A DNA stretch of 64,000 nt. Source: Anaerolineales bacterium (GTDB lineage: Bacteria; Chloroflexota; Anaerolineae; Anaerolineales; Villigracilaceae). The stretch covers positions 248,001 to 312,000 of the forward strand of contig JAUQXA010000024.1 of assembly GCA_030834895.1 (NCBI GenBank), given 5' to 3'. Shown piece after piece: positions 24,544-33,497 of this stretch. A model generated the notes under the pieces. The model was not told the origin of the DNA, did no database searches, and was given only the letters and a program-made list of their open reading frames with translations. Positions within the stretch are counted from its first letter, which is position 1. The number at the start of each line of letters is the position of its first letter. A program made the position numbers and the translations under genes.

Positions 24544-26100
24544 ATGGAAAAACCCCTCGTATTTGTTGTGGACGACGAACCGGGCATTGCGCTTTTGTGC
24601 AACCGTCTTCTTACCCGCGCGGGCTATAAAGTGGAGACTCAAACCGATCCACGTGAAGCCATTAACTACCTGAAAGAAAACAAGATCGATCTCCTGCTGG
24701 TGGACATTCGCATGCCCGAAGTGGATGGGTTTGAAGTCATCCAATATGCCCAGCGTCTTCAGCCTGATGCCGCCATACTTATCATGACAGGCCACGGCAC
24801 AATCGAGACCGCCATTCGCGCCCTCCGGCAGGGCGTGGATGGGCTTATCCTCAAACCTTTTAGCAAGGGAGAGGAACTGGTGGATGCGGTCAAGCTTGCC
24901 CTCGCCGACAGTCGGCAAAAACGCGATGCCGCGCGCATCCAGGCTTTGCGTCCGCTCTTTTCCGTTACCGAGTCCCTTCTTTCTGAAACGCGCCGCGAAC
25001 CGCTGCTTGACCTCATCGTCGATGCCATTTGTGTCCACTTGCAATGTTCCCACGCCGCATGTTATCAACGAAAAGAGGATGGAAGTTTTTCTCTGCTGGC
25101 TTCGCGTGGGAAGGAATTACATCGGCCTTTTGGGGATTTGATTGCCCATGTGGATGAATCCGCCACCTCCCTGCTGATTAATGCAAGCGGTCCGGGCGAC
25201 CCGGCTCTGAGAAAAATTCTCTTTGACCTTGAGTTGGGCGCCGTCATCCTCGCGCCGATTCTCCGCCCCAACCTTCGTATGGTGTTATGTGCCGCTCGCA
25301 ACCTTAATGAATCGCCGCTCCGCGAAGCAGACTTGGAATTGTTTCAAATCCTTGCGCGTCAAGCCGCGGTTGCGCTGGAAAATTCCCGTTTGTACGCCGA
25401 GCAGTTGGAATCTCAAAAGGCATTGCTCCAAGCTGAAAAGATGGCCGCGGCTGGCCGGTTGAGCGCATCCATCGCGCATGAGGTCAACAACCCATTGCAG
25501 GCTGTTCAAAACTGTCTGCATCTTGCGGGGCGGGAGGATTTTCCGCAGGAAAAACGCGCCGAGTATTTCGACCTCGCGCGTACGGAACTGGAGCGTCTAA
25601 TTCTTACAGTCCGTCGCATGTTGGATTTTTACCGCCCCGGCGCAACGTCGCAGGAAAATGTCGACCTTGCGGAAATGCTGCAATACATTTTGAACTTGAT
25701 GTCCAAGCAATTGTCTGAATCGAACATCAAGGTCGTTGTCGATTTTCTGGACGCCATTCCAAACATCAAGGTGGTTGGTAGCCAGATTCAACAGGTATTC
25801 ATCAATTTGATTTTGAATGCGGTGGACGCAATGCCCGAAGGCGGAATTTTGTCCATTACAATTCGCCCGCTGAAGGATGGCATCGAAATCGTCTTTCAGG
25901 ATCATGGGAAGGGAGTCCCCAGGGAGAAACAGGAAAACATCTTCGAGCCTTTCTATAGTACAAAGGATGGAGGCACTGGTTTGGGGCTTACAGTGAGTTA
26001 CAATATAGTCACCGCGCATGGTGGCACGCTGGAGTTGCTTCCCGAGCGTGGCCCCGGCGCTTGTTTTCGTATCTTTTTGCCAATAGGAGGTCAACAATGA
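24544..26100 (+). CDS. Receiver-GAF-histidine kinase hybrid protein
   Basis: The 518-aa protein has a receiver domain first (residues 1-120; VVDDEP, phosphoacceptor Asp in LLLVDIRMPEVDG, ILKPF lysine), then a GAF-like domain (about 140-280), a HisKA domain with H-box SIAHEVNNPLQAVQN (His near 312), and HATPase_c (G2 GGTGLGLTVSYN). The receiver precedes the kinase, so it likely receives phosphate from the upstream kinase and controls its own kinase core, making a relay. The downstream response regulator overlaps its stop codon (ATGA). Confidence 0.92.
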   Translation: MEKPLVFVVDDEPGIALLCNRLLTRAGYKVETQTDPREAINYLKENKIDLLLVDIRMPEVDGFEVIQYAQRLQPDAAILIMTGHGTIETAIRALRQGVDGLILKPFSKGEELVDAVKLALADSRQKRDAARIQALRPLFSVTESLLSETRREPLLDLIVDAICVHLQCSHAACYQRKEDGSFSLLASRGKELHRPFGDLIAHVDESATSLLINASGPGDPALRKILFDLELGAVILAPILRPNLRMVLCAARNLNESPLREADLELFQILARQAAVALENSRLYAEQLESQKALLQAEKMAAAGRLSASIAHEVNNPLQAVQNCLHLAGREDFPQEKRAEYFDLARTELERLILTVRRMLDFYRPGATSQENVDLAEMLQYILNLMSKQLSESNIKVVVDFLDAIPNIKVVGSQIQQVFINLILNAVDAMPEGGILSITIRPLKDGIEIVFQDHGKGVPREKQENIFEPFYSTKDGGTGLGLTVSYNIVTAHGGTLELLPERGPGACFRIFLPIGGQQ

Positions 26101-26831
26101 AGTCCAATATTCTTGTGGTTGATGACGAACCCGTTGCGCGTCAGTCGCTGAGCGACATTCTCAAGCTGGAAGGGTACAACGTTTCATCCGCCCCAAACGG
26201 GCAGGCGGCTGTCGAATATGTCCGCACGCACCCTATTGATTTGATGATCGTGGACCTGCGAATGCCCGGCATGGACGGACTTGAAGTGGTGCAGGTTGTC
26301 AATCAGGTTTCGCCCGAAACCGAGGTGATTCTGCTCACAGCCTTTGGTTCCACAGAAACCGCCATTCAGGCCCTGCGTTTGCGTATCCACGATTATTTGC
26401 TGAAGCCCGCTTCCCCGGCCCAGGTTTTGGCAAGCGTCAAGAAGGGACTTGCGCGTCATGAAGCCAGATCGCGTGCCGGCAGCGCCGCCCTCAGCACTGA
26501 CGTGGATGAAACGGTGGAGGTTTTCTCGCTCAAGGATGGCACCACTGTGGACCTGTCCCGCCGTCAAATCAAACACAAAAACAGGGTGGAACACCTTACA
26601 CCTGCCGAAGGCAGGTTGCTGCGGATTCTCATCGAGAACGAGGGCAAGGTCTTTTCACATCGCGAGCTGGTGCTGTTGGTTCAGGGTTATGATACTTCGC
26701 AACGCGAAGCGCCGGAGATTCTACGTCCGCTGGTGAGCCGTCTGCGCCACAAATTGGATCAGTTTCCCGCATTATCCGAACGGGTGGTGAGTGTGCGTGG
26801 TACTGGTTATTTGTACGAAGGAAATAAATAG
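26097..26831 (+). CDS. OmpR-type response regulator with winged-helix DNA-binding domain
   Basis: The 244-aa protein has a receiver domain (VVDDEP; Asp in LMIVDLRMPGMDG; YLLKPA) and a C-terminal Trans_reg_C domain (LTPAEGRLLRILIEN, LRPLVSRLRHKLDQ, VVSVRGTGYLYE). It is the transcriptional output of the cassette. The start at 26097 has AGGAGG 7 nt upstream and overlaps the preceding stop codon; an in-frame ATG at 26061 would lie inside the kinase gene. Target promoters are not evident. Confidence 0.94.
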   Translation: MKSNILVVDDEPVARQSLSDILKLEGYNVSSAPNGQAAVEYVRTHPIDLMIVDLRMPGMDGLEVVQVVNQVSPETEVILLTAFGSTETAIQALRLRIHDYLLKPASPAQVLASVKKGLARHEARSRAGSAALSTDVDETVEVFSLKDGTTVDLSRRQIKHKNRVEHLTPAEGRLLRILIENEGKVFSHRELVLLVQGYDTSQREAPEILRPLVSRLRHKLDQFPALSERVVSVRGTGYLYEGNK

Positions 26832-26845
26832 CTAGGATTTGTAAT

Positions 26846-26892
26846 AATAGACCCTGGAAGCTTTTCCGATGGGAAGCTTTCAGGGTCTATTC
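26846..26892. terminator. Bidirectional terminator
   Basis: A long stem (AATAGACCCTG-GAAGCTT.. paired with ..AAGCTTTCAGGGTCTATT, one mismatch region) lies between the convergent response regulator and DMT genes, with AT-rich flanks on both sides. Confidence 0.8.
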
Positions 26893-27867
26893 TCATTCAT
26901 ACGGACCAAAAATGTCCTTTGGCAGTCCCGGCGCGCGGATCCATGAGAGCCAGCCTGTCTTACCGCTGTGCAATGGTGCTGTCTGTCTTTCGAACATGAC
27001 CAAAATAAGACTGAAGCTAAGACCCAAGGCCCCCAGCCATTGAAGCAGGGTCAGGCTTTCGCCAAGCCAGATGTGACTGAACAGGATCGCGATCAATAGT
27101 TCGGCAAGCCCAAGCAGCGCAGTTTGCATCCCGCCAATCTTTTTCACGCCAAGGAAAAGCGCGATGCGCGAAAACACGGTCACAAAGGTCAATCCTGCCA
27201 CAGGCTGCCAGGGGACGTTGGCGGAGGGCCAGGCGCGGTCAAATATCAGGTAGGCGGGGACGACGACCGCGCTCATCGCCAACAACGTGTAAAGCGCAAC
27301 TGTCGGCGCGGGGACTTCAAAAAGCACGCGCTGGTTGATGGGCAGATGCATGGCATAAAGTACGGATGAGCCGATCATCATCAAAACCCCTGTAACATCC
27401 ACAGTGCCATCGGGTATGCTGGTCAGCAGAATGACGGCAATCGTGGCAAGCCCGACACGGAAGAGTGTCAGACGGCTTGGGGGTTGGTGGTCGAGAATCA
27501 GCCAAAGCGCGACAAAAAAAGGATAAAGGGAATAAAGTAGTTGCCCAATACTGGCGTCAAGCCTTCCCAGCGCAAGGTAATATAACAGGGAGCCAAATCC
27601 GTTGATCATCCCTGCCAGCGCGCACCCGATCAATCCTATGGGGAAGATATAAAGATATTGACGGTAGAAAAGGGAAACAGCCAGGAGCAGGATGCCCGCT
27701 GCAAAACCGGTACGCAATGCCACAACCGCAAATGGCGTAAATCCCAATGTGATGGCCATCTTTCCGAAAACGGGCGCCAGACCAAGAAATACCGCCGAAC
27801 TGAAAGCGGCTAAAATACCGGCGGTTTGTTTTTTGTGCAAAGATACCAGCCTTTGATATTTAATCAA
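26893..27867 (-). CDS. DMT-superfamily (EamA) transporter
   Basis: The roughly 324-aa protein has ten TM helices in two EamA repeats (GLAPVFGKMAITLGFTPF near residue 30; LGLAELLIAILFSHIWLGE near 255). The family exports amino acids, purines or other metabolites. The frame opens with TTG at 27867 and no ATG is available near the N-terminus; another TTG lies 10 codons downstream, so the start is uncertain. It follows the threonine synthase-receiver gene by 14 nt and would be the last gene of the large sensory operon; export of threonine or a related amino acid is an attractive guess. Confidence 0.88.
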   Translation of the reverse strand: MIKYQRLVSLHKKQTAGILAAFSSAVFLGLAPVFGKMAITLGFTPFAVVALRTGFAAGILLLAVSLFYRQYLYIFPIGLIGCALAGMINGFGSLLYYLALGRLDASIGQLLYSLYPFFVALWLILDHQPPSRLTLFRVGLATIAVILLTSIPDGTVDVTGVLMMIGSSVLYAMHLPINQRVLFEVPAPTVALYTLLAMSAVVVPAYLIFDRAWPSANVPWQPVAGLTFVTVFSRIALFLGVKKIGGMQTALLGLAELLIAILFSHIWLGESLTLLQWLGALGLSFSLILVMFERQTAPLHSGKTGWLSWIRAPGLPKDIFGPYE

Positions 27868-27881
27868 GAAAGGAGGAAAGA

Positions 27882-29537
27882 CTATTTTATTAATGCTTTT
27901 ACTTCTTCCAGGAATTCGTCATTCAGAAAATCGCCCTTTTGCATCAGGGATTGGATCTGCCCGCTCAGCCTGTTCTTCTCATCAGGAGTCAGTTCCTTTG
28001 CGGTCGCTACGATTACGGGAATGGTGGCCGTCTCCTGCTTTGCGCGCAGGGCCTCGATTACAGCAAAGCCGTCCATCTCAGGCATCATCAAATCCAGTAC
28101 CACCAGGTCTGGAAGTTCGCGCTGGATCATATCGAGTCCCTCGCGTCCATTGCTTGCCTCCAAAATGGTGAAGCTGCCCTGCGACTGTAAAATGCGGCGA
28201 ATCAGACGGCGCGCCTCGGCGGTATCCTCCACGATGGCAATCTTCGGGAAGCGCTCCGGCGCAACCTGGCTGAGGGCCGAGAGCAGGCCTTCCTGCGGGG
28301 TTTGGTCGCTGGTCATCAGTTTTACGTCACGCGACCAGTTATCGCCGAGGACTCCCGCCTCGGCAGGCATGGTATGTCCGGTGCAATTTACCACCACTGT
28401 GTCGCTTGGCTTGATGACGCCCGCGCGAATCAGCTTGAAGAGTCCGGCAAAGGCCACGGCTGCGGCAGGTTCGGCGGAAATGCCCTCCATTTTTGCCAGC
28501 ACGTGCATCGCGCGGAAGGCATCTTCATCGCTGACGCTTTCGAAGGCGCCGTTGGTATTGTTCACATAGTCCCTCAGGAACTCATAGGAACGGCCGGGAT
28601 CGCCCGTGGCAAGTGTTTCGATGCGTGTCTTGGGAGAAGTGACGGGCACCGCTTTTTCCAGTCCCTTTTTCCAGCTTGTGACCATGGGTGCGCAACCTTC
28701 CGCCTGAATGGGGGCAAAGGCGGGGATTTTTTCGATCCAGCCCATGCTTTGCATTTCGCGGAATCCTTTGTAGATACCGATGGGTCCCATGCCGCCGCTG
28801 ATGGCCTGTACGTACCAATCCGGTGTGCGCCAGGGATACCCTGTGTCGTCTGTATCCTGGATGGCAGTCAGTTGTTCGGCGATTTCAAATGCAATGGTCT
28901 TCATCGCTTCAATGGATGTGATCGTTCGCGCCCCCATATCCTGATATAGATGGCGCTGGCGCGCGAATTCGGCGGCGACCTGTTTGCATTGGTCATACGA
29001 GCCGGTGATTTTGATTACCTGGCTGCCGTACAACGCAATCTCGCGCATTTTCATGGCAGGTACCAGGCTGGTGACAAAAGCCCATAATTTCATCCCGGCA
29101 CGGGAAGCGTACGCGGAATAGGAGATCGCAACATTGCCGGTGGACGCCGCCACCATTTCTGTAATTCCAGCCTCCTTCAAGGCCGCAATCGTCACCGCCG
29201 CCTGCCTGTCCTTGAACGAGGAAGTTGGACCCTGACGTTCATCCTTGATGTAGATGTTGGGACAGCCCAGCATCATGCCCAGGTTCACCGCGCGGATGAG
29301 CGGGGTGCCCCCTTCGCCGAGCGATAAACTTACATTTGGATTGCGGACCGGCAATAACTCCCGATAGCGCCAGAGATCGAAGGGACGCGTGGCCAGTTTG
29401 GGAAGCAGAGTCTTTCCAATGATTTCATAATCGTATTCCGCTTCACGCCACTGACTATTGCACTTGGGGCATGTAGTTGAAGTTGGGTAATATGGCGCGA
29501 GATGTCCACAATCGATGCACTTGATGAGAAAAGACAC
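27882..29537 (-). CDS. Threonine synthase fused to a response-regulator receiver domain
   Basis: Residues 1-410 form a fold-type II PLP enzyme: N-terminal zinc ribbon (CIDCGH...CPKCN), PLP-lysine motif TSSFKDRQA (Lys near 111), ASTGNVA, and a C-terminal NCTGHTMP phrase. This matches threonine synthase, which converts O-phosphohomoserine to threonine. Residues about 435-551 are a complete receiver domain: IVEDTAEA, phosphoacceptor VLDLMMPEMDGF, and the Thr and Lys positions (VATAKE; LMQKGD). The receiver resembles the last receiver of the hybrid kinase encoded just upstream (shared ELT..EK and KG.F.. tail), implying duplication and fusion. The start is GTG with CAGGAG 11 nt upstream. Phosphorylation probably tunes the enzyme. 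Confidence 0.93.
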   Translation of the reverse strand: MSFLIKCIDCGHLAPYYPTSTTCPKCNSQWREAEYDYEIIGKTLLPKLATRPFDLWRYRELLPVRNPNVSLSLGEGGTPLIRAVNLGMMLGCPNIYIKDERQGPTSSFKDRQAAVTIAALKEAGITEMVAASTGNVAISYSAYASRAGMKLWAFVTSLVPAMKMREIALYGSQVIKITGSYDQCKQVAAEFARQRHLYQDMGARTITSIEAMKTIAFEIAEQLTAIQDTDDTGYPWRTPDWYVQAISGGMGPIGIYKGFREMQSMGWIEKIPAFAPIQAEGCAPMVTSWKKGLEKAVPVTSPKTRIETLATGDPGRSYEFLRDYVNNTNGAFESVSDEDAFRAMHVLAKMEGISAEPAAAVAFAGLFKLIRAGVIKPSDTVVVNCTGHTMPAEAGVLGDNWSRDVKLMTSDQTPQEGLLSALSQVAPERFPKIAIVEDTAEARRLIRRILQSQGSFTILEASNGREGLDMIQRELPDLVVLDLMMPEMDGFAVIEALRAKQETATIPVIVATAKELTPDEKNRLSGQIQSLMQKGDFLNDEFLEEVKALIK

Positions 29538-29562
29538 GGTGGATTAAACTCCTGTGGGCATT

Positions 29563-32500
29563 TTATGTGTGAACCCGTTCGAGCGAGCGTTGAATGGAGG
29601 TAAGTAATTCCTTTTCGTTGAAGGAACCCTTTGACAATAACCGTTGACCGAATTCGTTTAATTGTTGCTTTTGTTCTGTGGTGAGTTCCATGCCGCTGAT
29701 GACGATCACCGGAATGTCACGCAGTTTTTCGGATGCCTGCATATTTTCCAGTATCTTGAATCCGTCCATTTCGGGCATGAACAGATCCAGGATAACGGCA
29801 TGGGGTGGTTTGCCCGACGAGATGATGTCCCAGCCCACGCGTCCGCCTTCAGCAAGCATGGGTTTGTACCGGCCATCGTCGGTCAGGATTTTGCCGATCA
29901 GTCGCAGGTCATCGGGGTTATCGTCGATCACAAGCACGTCGCGGATCGAACCGTCGGTGTTCAGTCGATCCAGGGCATTGACGAGGTCTTCCTCCAGAAT
30001 GGGTTTGACCAGATAGTCCGTCGCTCCCAGATTGAATCCCTTTTCAAGCTCTTCGACGATACTGCAAATGATGACGGGGATATTGCGCGTATCAGGGTCG
30101 CCCTTCAGATTATCCAAAACCTGCCAGCCGTCTATGCCTGGCATCATGATGTCCAATGTCACCGCAAAGGGTCTGATCTGTTTGACACGTTCCACCGCTT
30201 GTGAGGGGTCGGTCAATGGAATAACCTGATATCCCTGCGGGTGTAAATAACGTTCGTACAATCCAATAACCTGCATGTCATCATCGATTGCCAGCACCAC
30301 TTTATTGCTGCCATCGACGGCGCTCTCGTGTTCCTTGCGGAAGAGAGGCAGGGTAAAATGGAACGTGCTTCCCCTGCCAACTTCACTTTCAACCCAGATT
30401 TTGCCTCCATGCATGTTGACGATGTGCTGACAGATCGATAATCCAAGCCCTGTGCCGCCCGTCTTGCGGGTGGGGGAATCGTCCACTTGTGAGAAGGGTT
30501 GGAATAGTTTTGCCTGATCCTGCTCGGCAATACCGGGACCCGTATCGGTGACACTCACACAGACTTCATTACGCCCGGCCGTGCCTCGTTTGAGCCCTAC
30601 TTCCACATTGATGGAGCCTTCATCCGTAAACTTGGCGGCATTCGAAAGGAGGTTGATCATAACCTGGCGAATGCGGATTGCATCGGCCCGCACGGTTGGC
30701 AGATCAGGCTGAATGTTGCGCTGCAATTGAATGGGCTTGTCCTTGATAAGTCCTGTCATGGTGGAAAGGACGCTATTGGTGATGTCGGCGATATTCACTT
30801 CGTCGAAAGCCAGTTCCATCTTGCCGGCTTCGATCTTGGAGAGATCAAGAACGTCGTTGATCAGCCCGAGCAGGTGCTGTCCCGAATTGTAAATGGCCGT
30901 CAGATCCTGCTGCTGTAATTCGGTGACCGGGCCATCGATTCCCTTGATGATAACGCGCGAGAAGCCGATGATCGAGTTGAGCGGTGTGCGCAACTCGTGG
31001 CTCATATTTGCCAGGAACTGGCTCTTCATACGGTCGAGCTCGCGCATTTCCATCACCGCCTGCTGTGAAAGCTCGAAGGAACGCGCATTGTCGATGGCAA
31101 CAGCCACCTGGTCTGACAGCGTTTGCAGAACGGCAATGTCGTCTTCGGTAAACGCGTTAACTTCCTTGGATTGAATGTCGATTGCCCCGATGATGCGGCT
31201 GCCGATCCGCAGGGGGAGGGCGGCTTCCGCGCGAGTCTCCGGCAACAGGGGGTTGAATCTATGCGTTGGACTTGTTGTGACGTCATTGACAATCACAGCC
31301 TGCCCATCCAGGGTCACCTTGCCGACGATGGACTTGTCGTTGATTTGAAGTGTGTGCTTCCTCGCCTTCATTTCCTTGCCGGCTTCTCCGGTTGCCTCGC
31401 GCAGGGCGGCGTTGAAGCCGGTTTCCTCTACGATGAAAATACCCGCATGGTAGAAACGGAAACGCTCATTGATCAAGTTTACGGTTCGGGCGAAGATCGT
31501 GTTCAGGTCCAGTGTGGACGTGACCAGTTTGCTGATTTCTGCGGAAGCCGCAAGGTATTCATTACGACGTCTGATTGTCTCTTCGGACTTTTTGCGCTCC
31601 GTAATGTCGCGCGCCACCCAGAAGACGTTGTTTTCATCGAGTTTGGTGAGCTTTGCCAGAAACCAGTAGACTTCATTCTCCACTTGCATGTCATATTCGA
31701 GCTGGGTCGGCTCGTTGCTTTCCAACGTTTGTCTAATTGCTTCCAGAAACTTATCGGCTGTTTCCTGGGGAAGCACCTCACGGACTGTTTTTCCCAACAA
31801 CTCTTCCGGCGGCTTGATCAAACGCGACGGGTTGGTGGGCGCGATGCGCACGTACCGGCCATCCCGATCATAGACCAATACGATGTCTTCCATCGCCGAG
31901 AACAGGGCGCGGAGGTCCGCTTCGGATTTGGCGAGGGCTTCTTCCGATTTCTTGCGTTCGGTAATATCCTGGTGCACGGAAAGGAAACCGAGAATCTTTC
32001 CGTTTTCGTCAAGGATTGGACTGTTCGTCCCTGAGATGGAGACAAGGCGGCCATCCTTTGTCTTGTTGATGATTTCGCCTGTGACCGTTCCTCCACTCAA
32101 AAGCCTGTCCCAAAAGTGTTTGTATTGCGCATCCGTAATAAGCCCGGATTTCAGGATGCGGGGCGTCTTTCCCAACGACTCTTCACTTGTAAAGCCATAT
32201 ACCTTTTCGAAGCCCGGATTTATATACTGGATTATGCCATTGGGATCGGTAATGAATACCGCATTGTCGGTTCTGTCGATCCCAAGTTTGAATTTTTGGG
32301 CCTCTTGGAACAGGCGTGCATTTTCAAGCGCCAGCGACAACTGGTCGGTGACTTGTTTTACGAGCAGCTCATCATCCGGTGCCCATTGCCGCTGTTCTTC
32401 ATTCAGAATGCGCAATGCGGCCCAATCCTGGTAACCGCTCTGGATATCCACAGTGAAAGTGGATATGGTGCTGTTGTTGCCTTGGGCAGGAGTGGATTCG

Positions 32501-32730
32501 GGGAGAACCAATGTGGCTATATCGCGTCCGGCTGTTTTGGGACGCGAAGCCGCTTCGGGTTTTGCCGGAGTGGAAATTGAGGGTTGGTGGACCGAAGCGC
32601 TCGCAGGTTCGACAGGCGACACGACCTTCTCTTCCCTTTGGGAAGACTTGGGTTTTACGGCGCTCTCTTCAGGAGCCAGACCCTTGAATAATTTGTCAAG
32701 CCGCTTGTCTATTTTCGGTTTCTTTGACAT
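29563..32730 (-). CDS. Soluble hybrid histidine kinase: half-GAF, 2 PAS, GAF, HisKA, HATPase, 2 receivers
   Basis: The 1055-aa protein has no TM helix. A Ser/Pro-rich linker (about 1-85) precedes a C-terminal half of a GAF domain (about 88-140, DWAALRILNEEQRQWAPDDE to ALENARLF). Then come two PAS domains (about 145-265 and 275-390, each ending in DITERKKSEE), a full GAF (about 405-560), HisKA with NMSHELRTPLNSIIGF (His near 576), HATPase_c (NLLSNAAKF, GGTGLGLSI), and two receivers (LDIMMPGIDGW; LDLFMPEMDGF). It is the only kinase in the 19-gene operon and so the probable hub for the eleven receptors. ATG 32730 is preferred over TTG 32736 (GGAG spacing). It overlaps parA by 35 nt. Confidence 0.94.
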   Translation of the reverse strand: MSKKPKIDKRLDKLFKGLAPEESAVKPKSSQREEKVVSPVEPASASVHQPSISTPAKPEAASRPKTAGRDIATLVLPESTPAQGNNSTISTFTVDIQSGYQDWAALRILNEEQRQWAPDDELLVKQVTDQLSLALENARLFQEAQKFKLGIDRTDNAVFITDPNGIIQYINPGFEKVYGFTSEESLGKTPRILKSGLITDAQYKHFWDRLLSGGTVTGEIINKTKDGRLVSISGTNSPILDENGKILGFLSVHQDITERKKSEEALAKSEADLRALFSAMEDIVLVYDRDGRYVRIAPTNPSRLIKPPEELLGKTVREVLPQETADKFLEAIRQTLESNEPTQLEYDMQVENEVYWFLAKLTKLDENNVFWVARDITERKKSEETIRRRNEYLAASAEISKLVTSTLDLNTIFARTVNLINERFRFYHAGIFIVEETGFNAALREATGEAGKEMKARKHTLQINDKSIVGKVTLDGQAVIVNDVTTSPTHRFNPLLPETRAEAALPLRIGSRIIGAIDIQSKEVNAFTEDDIAVLQTLSDQVAVAIDNARSFELSQQAVMEMRELDRMKSQFLANMSHELRTPLNSIIGFSRVIIKGIDGPVTELQQQDLTAIYNSGQHLLGLINDVLDLSKIEAGKMELAFDEVNIADITNSVLSTMTGLIKDKPIQLQRNIQPDLPTVRADAIRIRQVMINLLSNAAKFTDEGSINVEVGLKRGTAGRNEVCVSVTDTGPGIAEQDQAKLFQPFSQVDDSPTRKTGGTGLGLSICQHIVNMHGGKIWVESEVGRGSTFHFTLPLFRKEHESAVDGSNKVVLAIDDDMQVIGLYERYLHPQGYQVIPLTDPSQAVERVKQIRPFAVTLDIMMPGIDGWQVLDNLKGDPDTRNIPVIICSIVEELEKGFNLGATDYLVKPILEEDLVNALDRLNTDGSIRDVLVIDDNPDDLRLIGKILTDDGRYKPMLAEGGRVGWDIISSGKPPHAVILDLFMPEMDGFKILENMQASEKLRDIPVIVISGMELTTEQKQQLNEFGQRLLSKGSFNEKELLTSIQRSLERVHT

Positions 32731-33481
32731 ATTCAATCAACTCCTGGGCGAGGACATGGTATTGGGTGGTGCCTCGCGCGCCGGGCTTGTAACGCGAAAT
32801 CGGCAGCCCGGCAATGGAACTCTCGCGCAGTTTTGTGTCTATTTCGATGACGGTATTGAACACGCCTTCGCTAAACGTCGAGCGAAGTTGTTCGTGAATA
32901 TTACGGTGTGTGCGATTCCTGTTATCCAGCATGGTAACGAGGATGCGGTACGCAAGATTTGGATTGTCCTCCTCACGAATGCGGCGAACGAGTGACATCA
33001 TGTTACGCAGCGCATACGCCGAAAAATATTCCGCCTGTGTGGGAATGAGCAAAAGGTCCGCGGCGGCGAGCGCATTTTGGGTGATCGCGCCGAGCGCGGG
33101 CGGACAGTCGAGCAGAATGTAGTCATAAGGCGGATTCGACACGCTGATGGCCCGTTTCAGGATGGTGGTGTAGTTTGTTCGCACGGGCAGGAACTGTTCA
33201 GAAGTTTCTATCCGCAAATTGGAGGGAATAAGGTCGAGATTTTCAATGTCAGTCTTTCGTCGCGCGCTCAACAACGGGATATTATCGAGCATGATGTTGC
33301 TGGACGTACTCTCTGCTTCACCAGGTTCGAGGCCCAGTGCCAGCGTGAGATTGGCTTGCGCGTCGAGATCGATAAGCAGAACGCGATTTCCCATTTCACC
33401 CAGGGCTGCGCCCAAAGAGATGGTGGTTGTAGTCTTTGCCACCCCGCCTTTTTCATTGGATACGGCAATTGTTTTAAACAT
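32696..33481 (-). CDS. ParA/Soj-type partition ATPase
   Basis: The 261-aa protein has the deviant Walker A motif KGGVAKTTT (11-19), Walker A' region LLIDLDAQAN, and Walker B YILLDCPPALG. ParA ATPases form nucleotide-dependent gradients on DNA that move plasmids, chromosomes or protein clusters. No ParB gene or parS-like site is near. It sits between a receptor gene and the hybrid kinase gene (16-nt gap and 35-nt overlap), so its cargo may be the receptor/kinase assembly, as ParC/PpfA-type ParAs do for chemoreceptor clusters; this is inference. The ATG at 33481 is the family-consistent start; the open frame runs on upstream into the receptor gene. Confidence 0.92.
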   Translation of the reverse strand: MFKTIAVSNEKGGVAKTTTTISLGAALGEMGNRVLLIDLDAQANLTLALGLEPGEAESTSSNIMLDNIPLLSARRKTDIENLDLIPSNLRIETSEQFLPVRTNYTTILKRAISVSNPPYDYILLDCPPALGAITQNALAAADLLLIPTQAEYFSAYALRNMMSLVRRIREEDNPNLAYRILVTMLDNRNRTHRNIHEQLRSTFSEGVFNTVIEIDTKLRESSIAGLPISRYKPGARGTTQYHVLAQELIEYVKETENRQAA

Positions 33482-33497
33482 GGTTGCACCTACTTTT

